Shown here piece by piece: positions 55,317-64,000 of a stretch of DNA of 64,000 nucleotides. This DNA comes from Blasia pusilla (lineage: Eukaryota > Marchantiophyta > Marchantiopsida > Blasiales). Position numbers and translations under genes: made by a program. Where the stretch lies: positions 18,724,001 through 18,788,000 of the forward strand of contig CM114275.1 in assembly GCA_050084515.1 (NCBI GenBank), given 5' to 3'. Below the pieces are notes generated by a model. It worked only from the letters and a program-made list of their open reading frames with translations, searched no databases and had not been told where the DNA came from. The stretch's first letter is position 1. Each line of letters starts with the position of its first letter.

Positions 55317-56294
55317 AACCATAACTCAAACCCATCAATAAGAGCATCACCTAGCATTGTTGGACAACCAACGCATAGTCAATAAGTGAACAACATTTGA
55401 TTGATCACGACACAACAACCCTGGATCAAATATCACCAATGGTGATCAATAACTCAACACTTGTAGCTGATCACTAGCGTTGAAATTTGATAAATGCAAC
55501 AATCAAAAACAAGTTGGCGGCAAAACAAGTATTAGTGAAAGAAGTGGAAAAAGTGATGGCGACCACGGTTGAATGGAAGTCAATGTTGACCATTAGAATA
55601 TTGATGGCAAGTCTAAAATGGTTGATGGAAAAACAGAGATGATGTCCAAAAAATAGGTTGCATCTGTCAATAATGTGCTCACGTGGTGAGTGACAGATGG
55701 AAATAAGCACTATATGGACAAAAATAGGGTTTAAACTTGCATTGAATTCTATAGAGGGCAATTTTGCATACAAGGACTAGCCAAAGTGGGCGGAAAAATG
55801 AAAACAACATCACAATCTAACAATGACACCTTGTACATTAGAAAACTTGGCGCTACGTCATTTTGATATCGATTTCTATATGATATATGTTTGATATATT
55901 TATGATGTTATTTATATATTGAATTTTTTTCTATAGAAAACTGTGTGCATATAATTCGCATGGAAAGTTTATTGATATAAAAAATCAACATAAAAAATAT
56001 ATCTAATTGATATCAAATCAATATGAAAGTTAGCGCTATCATATTTCATGTTCAAATTATATCAAAGTTAGCACCCTCTAACTTTTGTGATGTAGGTGGG
56101 TATAGAAAGTTAGATCGGAGTTCAATAGTGGTGGATAGAATGAGCAACAAAAAGTGCAAGTCGACAAGACCAACTCGTGCAATCGACGACAAGATGCAAA
56201 ATCATGCCAAGATAGCGACGAGTAAGGGCCAACTCCCATTCGCAAGTGTCAACCAAAGACACTAGCCCTTAAAGAAGATCAATTTGATCAATAT
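55317..56294. other. AT-rich, no recognisable gene
   Basis: I see no gene. The only frames (99 residues on the minus strand at 55474, 80 on the plus strand at 56023) have no domain that I recognise and lie in biased sequence. Confidence 0.4.
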
Positions 56295-56500
56295 TGTATG
56301 CGGACATGTATGTGTCCGCGAGCTTATGTTCGTCTCGAGGACGGCCATGTCGGTGCGGGCTCGGGAATAGGCCGTACAAGCATGACTATCCACTGCCCAC
56401 ACGATACACCCTTCCTCACATAGCCTATACCTCGTCATGATGACCCCTCCATTTTTGGCACCCCATTTCTAGCCCACATCGGGCCCGCCTACATTCCGCG
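56295..56500. repeat. Dispersed GC-rich repeat, copy 2
   Basis: This is the partner of the repeat at 936-1110, sharing GCGGACATGT, GTCGGTGCGGGCTCGGG-A, CCACTGCCCACAC, CACCCTTCCTC and CATTTCTAGCCCAC. Directly after it, at 56570-56800, GGACGGACAT occurs twice, also present in reverse near 190. The stretch to 57650 has no recognisable gene. Confidence 0.5.
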
Positions 56501-57654
56501 TCGTAGCTTCCTGATGCCTACATCAGGCCTGTTGCTCTCCTTCCCTTCCAACATGGTTGCACAAAAAAGACAAGTCCTTCCTTAGGACGGACATGGGTTC
56601 CAAGAGGTGGGACCCATACTTTTAGTCCATGATGGAAGTCAAGGCAAGGACATGAGGAGCAATGACGGAGGAGGGAGTGGAGGTGGAGGGAGGAAGAAAT
56701 GGGGGAGTATGGAACACAAAGGAAAGTAAGGGGAATGAGCAAGAATGGAAAGATGGGGCCCATACGGACAAGTCCTTACATAGGACGGACATAAGTTGAC
56801 AGACATGGACTTTGTCCACATGCAACCTTGCCTTCCAAGCTCGACCATCACCATTACCAATATCGAGCTCACCTTCAGACAATAAAGATCCATGAGAGGC
56901 CTATGTAGGGCCGCAACCGAGATTATTCATGGCCACTTCTAGGACGCCACATGCCTTCCCTGAATTTGCCCAATCAATCGACATTTGACTAGCGTTTGGC
57001 CCTCATACAGTAAACTATGGAATTTTTTTATTTATTTTGGGCTAGGTGCAAACTGACTTCTTCCTTCCCACCATCTACTTTTGGGTTTGGAATATACCCA
57101 TAATCAAAGATGCCATAAGTAGACCCCAAAATACTTATAAGGGAGTGATTACCCTCAATCAACCTTACTTACCCCACTTTTCCTCCATGTTTTTCTTCTT
57201 TTCTTTGAGAGTAGGATTAGTCTTGGATTAGGCTTCAAATTTCCATTGGTACCTTGAGAGCTTTGGGCTTTCGCAATTGCTAGGAATTTTGGGGAAATCC
57301 TTTGGATGCCTTTGGGGATAATTAGATTTTTTTTGTGATAGACTTGGATAGTTGTGCTCCTTTTTTAGTCTTAAAAAAACTGTGATTTATTCCACATTGG
57401 ATAAAAGGTGATGAGTATGGGATGTTTTTGTATCATTGGATTTTTTTGGTGATATGGAGATTTATTATTCATCACCTCGAGTGTAGATGTGTTTCATTGG
57501 CTTTTCTTAGCATATTAGGTATGCAGAGGTGGTCAAGGAAACTTATCTCAATGCACATATATTCCCTTTGAGTGTTAATCCTAAATCTAAACTCCACATT
57601 CCATCCTTCACATTGGTGTATATCAAGCCATAGTTATAGTCTCACCCTTTTTTT

Positions 57655-59193
57655 TTGGGTACTTCCCAATCTCTACCTAAGGATTTTGATGTACCTTGTC
57701 CCATTTATCTTTTCTTGGTTGTGTATAAAATCTTCTTATCTTCTCCTCTAAGCGGTATGCTAAGTGGGGTTGAGACTTTCGGGCTAAGAGATAATCAAGT
57801 GGAATTGATTGATAGTGCCAAAAGACAAAGACTCAATTTGAGGAATGACTTTAACATGGCTAGAAGAGAGGTTTGGCTAGATTGGTTTTTCTAGTTTCCA
57901 TTAGAGAAGAAATGATCCTATATTTCAAGGGGTATGGATGCATTCCATGACTTTACATTGGAATTTCAAAGATTGTGTAAGAGAGTTTCAAAGGCATGGA
58001 ATTAGGAAGTCAATGCCTAAGAGGCAGAGAGATTAGTTCCATTTTGTTCCCAACAAGGTATTAACTTGGGGAGAGTATATCGTGCTCTAAAGACATATAA
58101 GAAGGAGAAGACCAATGTTGTAGAGACAACTCTACTAGAAAGATTTTGTGTGGAGTTGAAAAATGCTTAACATTTTTTAAGGAATGTAGTATTCCGATGG
58201 GAAAGTCATTGGTACTCGGACATGGAATTTTGTGGATTTCTAGCAAGGATCTAGTATTAGAAGATAATCCTTAAGATATTTTGGGTTTCAGTTTTAATAC
58301 ACGAAACTATGTATCATTGTAAGACTAACGAAATCCATAACTCTAGTGAAGATATTTACTATTGCAAGAAAGTGTTTAAGGAAGCATCTCCATTGTATTC
58401 AAGACAATCAATGATGCGAGAGGAAATGTTTGCTTTTATTTTTCATCAAAGAACAGCTCCCATAGTGTGAAGGTTGGTAAAGGATGCACAACGTGCCATC
58501 TATCCATATGGGAATACTGGGCACCTTGAAAATTGGATGCAAGGATGCCATACCTTATAGAATACAGGGGCTAGTTTAGGAGAGTTGTAAAAGATCAAAT
58601 GTCACACTATAGCATCAAATGCCATCGAGATTTTGGTTTCCCTACTTGTTACCATAAAGATTGTCCATAAATGTGAAGTTCTTCATACCGACCTTCATGC
58701 TAGGAATATCTTGATCCATTTTGGATCCAACTCTGAGCCATATATTGAGATTGGAGATTGGGGAAATGCCTTATGGGATAATAAGTGCTTAGTCTCGCCT
58801 TAGAGATGATGGCCGCAAAAGAAAAAAGAGCATGTTGGGTACATAGCACTGAAGTTGATAATAGGGCCTAAGAATATTTCTTTTAGCAAAACCATAGAAA
58901 TCTATATCATGGAAAGGATTGTTAAGAATTTGAACTATGTGACGTACACTCATGCTATACATTTTCAGGATGTGTACGCAAATAATAGATGGACTTATTT
59001 GAATAGGATTCAAAAGTGGGCATTAGCTCCAATCTCCTTTTACAGCAAAAGCCTAGAATATATAATTATATATCTAAGAGAAGATGAAAAAATATTAGGT
59101 ATTGAAAATATAGATTTGGGATTAAGATCATGCACATATATTCATTGGGTTTATGATCATGGGATTTTTTTTAACACGATAGTGTCACTATAA
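57655..59193 (+). pseudogene. Protein-kinase-like remnant
   Basis: In broken frames this region shows a kinase-like order. It starts with an unrecognised N-terminal part (57655-57894, 79 residues open). Then come IYPYGNTGHLENWMQ (hinge-like) and LHTDLHARNILIHF at 58681-58720 (catalytic loop: Asp and Asn present, Arg of HRD replaced by Thr). IGDWGNA stands in the DFG place, and HVGYIALKL in the GYxAPE place. At least five stops interrupt it. It might be a captured host gene or part of a mobile element, because methyltransferase sequence follows 1.6 kb downstream. Family unknown. Confidence 0.45.
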
Positions 59194-59291
59194 ATCCCTC
59201 TAAGTATTCTATGTTTTTCATGAGGAATATAAGACATGACTGAAAAATATAAATGTCTGACTGTGATTTGATTGATTGTAAATGATTATAG

Positions 59292-60190
59292 ATGTATGAT
59301 GTGTCATGGTATCACTATTATTGGAATATTTATGTAGCGGCCTTTTTCTTTGGGATTTTGCTAGAAGACAAGTTGAAGATGGATTTGCCTCCTCTTGAAG
59401 ATCATAGTTGTCATGACAAAGAGGATGATGGAAGAGGAGAAGAACCCTATGGTACATCAAGTCAGCCAACATCTACGAAGGTGAACAAGAAGACAATCTT
59501 TGTATTCATCACCAATGATAAGTTAAAGATGCGCTCAGATAACGCCCTCGACCCACGTATTCTTAAGGCAAAGTTCAAGAAGTCAAGGCTCAAGTGGCTT
59601 GATTATGCGATTGGTGATTTTGCAAGGAAAGTGGGAAAGATAATTGAAAGAAGGATTGGGTCTTTTTCAATAGCCTTGTAAGTTAAGAAGACCTTTTGGC
59701 AAAGAAGAGGAAGTTAGTGAGCAAGGTATTTGTCAAGCTTAAAGCAGTAGAGTTGATGAAGGACATGGAGGTTCATCATGGTGATGTGGAGGACGGGTCT
59801 TTGAGAAGAGATAAGACACCGCAATCCAAAGATAAAATATCCCCACCGATGTAGTCAAAATAATCAAGGCTTCATACTTTTCCAAAATTTGAAAGTATGG
59901 GCCCATACCCACAATATCATCATGAACCATCATCTTCTCAGCAAGATGGAGGAAAGGAAGGAACGATTTCACCATGACAAGTGTCATCATGCCAAAACCA
60001 TCATGGTAGATTATCGAGAAGCCTTAAAGGTATTATCTTCTTTGGATGGAGAGAGAACACATCACATGATGGGAGAGAAGATAGATGATGCATATGAAAA
60101 TGAAAGCCAAGTCCAATTCCGGGAAGAGACGTGTGAGGAGGTAAGAGGTGTTTTGAATGAACTGAATGTAGGTCGTAATATGAGTTTTTG
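59292..60190 (+). other. Coding-like stretches of unknown function
   Basis: Two open frames, 129 residues (59292-59681, Lys/Glu-rich, with KAKFKKSRLKWLDYAIGDF) and 100 residues (59889-60191, His/Glu-rich), lie between the kinase-like remnant and the methyltransferase fragment, on the same strand. I recognise no domain. Composition is more protein-like than the surroundings, so they may be parts of the same old element or gene. Confidence 0.3.
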
Positions 60191-60549
60191 ATGGGTTTTG
60201 AGTTCCAATTTCCTTGTATAGAGCGGAAATTTTCCCAAAACTCTTTTTTGGGAAGAATGTTTGGATAATAGCAATCTTATTTTTCATCTAACAAAGTTTG
60301 AGAGTTTAACAAAGAATCCCCGACGAAATTTTCATTTGGAAGCCAAATTCAACATTTTGAGGGGGAACATTCTAAGAACCATGAGAGATTGAAGAGAGAG
60401 ATAGAGAGGATCTTGAATGAATAAATTTCTAGAGATGAGCTACATAGAAGAAAAAGAGTAGTAGCGGCAATCCTTACAGTGATACGGAGCAATAGAGGAG
60501 GGCATACAAATCCATTTTGGCAAGATGATAACAAGAAATTTTTGAACGG

Positions 60550-61215
60550 TTGCAATGGAGAGCAAGGGGCACTATGGGAGAACTCACACGTGAGAAATCT
60601 CAATACGAGGTTCTTCTCGTAAAAGAGGTTGATAAGATCTTATTTCAACCTATCAAGAAGTTGTGGTTGCTTGCTCTACCCGTTGCATGGGAGAATGCAC
60701 TAGCTTTGTATCGCAAGCAATCCCAAGAGCAAGAGAAATTCTCTTTCAGTTTGGGCCATCATACCCCTGATCAAATTATAATCATGAAGTTAACATAGAT
60801 GGGATGGTTTAAGGAGTTGGTGTGGGATTTGTAAAATAGTTTGGGATTAGTAGATTTCTTTTGGAGGGATCAGCAAAGGATTAGCCAAAGTGTTGCAAGC
60901 ATGTATACAAGTGCATTAGTAAGTCTATGTTGAGAGAGATGAGATCATCCGACGAATCTCAATATGCCATATGGGAAGGGTAATGCAATAATTTCCTCAA
61001 TTTTTACTCGTATCTGCAGTATATGGGTACCAACATCCACAACTCGTCGATACTTTGTTGTTAGCGGCGTAGAACCTAGATAAAGTTGGTACCATTGATA
61101 TCGTGATTTCAAGATAGCCATGCTAGGGTTATTTATTGGCTAGTTGGAAGCTTGGTTTGTAGGATCCAAGGGTAAGCATGTTTTAGGAGTTGCTTTGAGT
61201 ATTACAAGATTGACG
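60550..61215 (+). pseudogene. Third DNA methyltransferase fragment (motifs I-IV)
   Basis: In one frame with stops: ISFGGISKGLAKVLQACIQV (motif I region, about 60850-60910), VYVERDEIIRRIS, VSAVYGYQHPQLVDTLLLAA, VGTIDIVI and PC-stop-G at 61118-61126, where copy B has PCQG. DPRVSMF follows. It aligns along its length with copies A and B but shares features with each, so it is a distinct, older family member. The preceding 82-residue frame (60550-60798) may be the linker upstream of motif I. No RT follows; the sequence stops being recognisable near 61215. Confidence 0.8.
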
Positions 61216-63744
61216 GTGCTATTGCAGTGCTAACTTGTCCATAAAGATACAAATAGGGGGGTCCTAAAGGTGCAACTATCAAGCACACAACTAGGAAATT
61301 TAACAACCTAATCACAACAATCCAACTAGGGTTAGGATCTGCTTGTTAGCAATTGAACATTTTTTTCATTATAAGCTATCCATCACTAGCATATATACTC
61401 ATCAGCAATGATTCATTATCATAGGGTCTCCACACTAAATACATGTTTGCATTGCTTTTTGCGAATATTTTTTTCTTCTGAAATTTACATAAAAAACCTA
61501 ACTTAACTCCAAGACGATCTTCAACTCTTGTGAGCTATGACATTGGAAAAATGGGTCCCTACCTGAAAAATAAAAATAAAAATCTCCATGCTCTTGCTCC
61601 AAATCATGGCACAACTTCCTCTCCCAAAAATTCTCTCTTATTTTCCCTCTGTAAATCTCATATGTCGACACACTCTCAAATCACAACGATCTAACTTTTG
61701 CCAAACCAAAACCACTCTCCTACTGACAGACTCAAGCAATACCATAGCTACCCTAAGGTTCCCCATGCTTATCAAAGGTTCGTACAAACCATCTATGGTG
61801 GTCTAATTTCAAGTCTTTTATCAACCTATCTAATCCCTTGGTCTTACTTTTCCAGTAAGACGTATAGAAGGGTTTCATCAATGATCAACGCCATGTACCC
61901 CTCACATCAGCAATATCAAGGGGTTGATGTGCGCTCCTACCTACCAAACCACAGATCAAATTATCAACTCCTTCTCCCAAATTGGGGTTGGGCCCACATG
62001 GGGATGGAATAGTGTTAGATCCCCTAGAACTGGCCTCTACACATAGGTCTACAATATCTATGCGATTAGGATTCATGTCTTCATTATTTGAAAGGCTTGT
62101 GATGAATGAGTTAGGCTCTGTGGTCAATTCCCTACTAGTTCTCCCTCCCTCCTTTTCATGAAATGTACCCCTCTCAGTCCTACTATCTATCAAATAAACT
62201 TCCTCTTCCATGTCCTTATCTACAATTCCAAGTACTATTCTCTTATCCCAAAAATTGAACTCAACATCTTTCCACTCCTTTGATTTGTTAAGTTTTTCCC
62301 TCATGTTCTCTAAGGTTTCCTCATCCTTATAGGCACATATCATTCGTGTTCTGTTTTATCAACCCTGATCACTGGTAAATAAAGGAGTTTAAGTTTGTGT
62401 GATATTGTGAGCAATACTGCAGTAGAATACAAGTTATGTCACATTACATTCACAAAGAGAGAGGTGAAGGTTAGGAGTCATCCACTCACATGATGTTAGT
62501 GAGGAACATCCATTGCAAGAACAAGAAGAAACTATTTATACACATACACAAACTATACAATATTTACACGATGGATGATCATGGTCCAAAAACAAAACCC
62601 CAATAGGTGTCAGATGATCACCCCATACATACTCTGCGTCAATCATCTTCTCTGCATGAGTCAATCATTCACGACAAAATTAGAGGCCTCATAACAGCCA
62701 TTGGAAAAACCCTACTCATCTATGAAGAACATCATGATGCCAACCTATCCTCCACCACACAGGCCCATAACACACCTGACTACAACATGGGAAAAAAATC
62801 CTCTCAACCACTGTCTAAGATACTCTCTAGCCTAGAAAATTCTTATAGGTAGCAAAAATCCCTGAGGCATGTAGCAATATTCAAATTGGAGGCGCACAAT
62901 ACGACCAGAGAAGGCAATGGCCTCGTGGATCATAGATACAACTTTCCTCATGTGAGGGGAGTTGTCCTCACCAACCAAAAAGCCATTTTGGTCATGGAAA
63001 ATGTGGACTATAATCCAATTTGCCACTCCCAACCACGCCAAAATGGATTACTGATCCTCGTGCAACAACACAAAATCAACCATCCTCACATTTACTTGAC
63101 AGCTTTGTTCATGAAACCACCTGCATGCGGTCCTCTGAGCAAGGTTCCATTCCTAATAGTGCATGGCCGCAAAACCACAAATCTTCAAGTGACATAGAAG
63201 TGGCAATGCAACTATGCACTCGAACAATGAGATTGGCCGAACTTTGATGAAGATCGTCTTCTTTGCAAGGGCAAGGCTTGAAGCCTTGCTTGGAAATAGC
63301 AAGAGTCCAAAGGGGGCCAAGTCTTGGAGGAGATGCTATCAATGTGTCTTACCATTTATGAGTAAAAGATCACCGCGAATGAGTTCACATTCATATGCAT
63401 TTCATATCACTGCCACAACCTAGGCCAAGTGAGGGAGTGAGGGAGGGGAAGGGGGCTCTTCCCCCTTGTCTTTGTGGTTTCTGTCATATGATAGAAATTT
63501 GAGCGAATGAATGAATAAATAGATTTATTGTCCACGGGGATCCCACAGGGCCATAAGAGAGGAAGGGGGAGAGAGAGTGATGGTGGGGTAGGGAGATCCT
63601 TTTTTTCTCCCCAATTCTGAGGTTTGTGTCTTATGAAAAAACCTAGGAGAGGGAAGAGGGAGGGGCAGAACATTTCACGGAGAGTGAGTGATTGGGGAAG
63701 ACAAGGATCCACCCACTCCCCCCTCTATCAAGTTTTAGTCTTAT
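61216..63744. other. No firmly recognisable gene; one 152-residue minus-strand frame
   Basis: A minus-strand open frame at 61885-62343 encodes a charged 152-residue peptide (starts MICAYKDEETLENMREKLNK). It has no domain that I can name; it may be a piece of a LINE ORF1 or an orphan exon. The other frames are shorter and overlap one another. Purine/pyrimidine-biased tracts lie at 63420-63720. Confidence 0.3.
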
Positions 63745-63852
63745 GCTAATGTGAGTGTGTTTGGGCGTAGATCAATAAGGAGAGCGTGATCTACTAAACA
63801 TAAGCTTTTACGACATATAATACTAGATTTCAAGGGAGTAGACGCACGACAA
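63745..63852. repeat. Decayed LTR tail related to the solo LTR at 28 kb
   Basis: GAGTGTGTTTGGGCGTAGATCA...GATC-ACTAAAC...TTTACGACAT...TTCAAGGGAGTAGACGCACGACA matches the last 105 bases of the solo LTR ending at 28973, with most changes being C-to-T or G-to-A. The upstream part of that LTR is not recognisable here, so it is either truncated or from a family sharing only the tail. The last 150 bases of the window have no feature. Confidence 0.6.
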
Positions 63853-64000
63853 TAAAGATTGCAGATGCATTAGTTTGACTAAATGGCATGATCAAGTAGT
63901 CAATGTATCCATACTTAGTACAAAATTACGTAGTCATAGGCATATTTTCATCCATAAATTGAAAAAAATTTCTAATCGCTTCTTAGATCAAAGCAATTAA

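Overview
The window looks like nuclear DNA of a streptophyte plant, most probably a non-flowering one. It holds one intact intron-rich receptor-kinase gene of a land-plant type. Almost everything else is mobile DNA at different stages of decay. I cannot name the species. I inspected by eye only, so boundaries in decayed regions are approximate.

Layout. 1-3.4 kb: gene-free DNA with short repeats, then a decayed non-LTR retrotransposon (LINE) on the minus strand. 4.03-12.8 kb: a complete 14-exon gene for a malectin-like/LRR receptor-like kinase; all splice phases agree. 13.6-29.6 kb: a decayed Ty1/copia element with PBS, gag, protease, integrase and RT. It is split by a 9.1-kb minus-strand Ty3/gypsy-like element (copy A, 16611-25751) and by a solo LTR (27981-28973). 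29.6-37 kb: a palindrome-rich satellite, then DNA with no recognisable gene but with tandem repeats and GC-rich palindromes. 37-52.7 kb: a strongly decayed relative of the gypsy family (copy D), into which a plus-strand copy B (38994-50589) has inserted. B itself carries a solo LTR. 52.7-55.3 kb: a non-autonomous CACTA transposon. 55.3-64 kb: AT-rich DNA with a kinase-like remnant, a third and older fragment of the methyltransferase (60.8 kb) and an LTR tail.

The main discovery is the gypsy-like family. Copies A and B share the order gag (two zinc knuckles), aspartic protease, C5-cytosine DNA methyltransferase, reverse transcriptase, RNase H, integrase, PHD finger. The methyltransferase lies between protease and RT. 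Its motifs run in the order I, IV, VI, VIII, X, as in DNMT3 and unlike the rearranged DRM enzymes. The PHD finger closes the polyprotein, where chromoviruses carry a chromodomain. The element would thus encode a DNA-methylation writer and a putative chromatin reader. Neither copy has an open frame throughout, but their lesions differ, so the shared plan is ancestral.

The element ends are also odd. Both copies have a 4-bp target duplication (CCTC for A, ACTC for B). They begin with a TGTCAC-type terminus and end with an unrelated 128-136 bp block ending CGACA. I could not find matching LTRs. In B the 3' end reads X1-L'-X2, a pattern like the split direct repeats of other retroelement classes.
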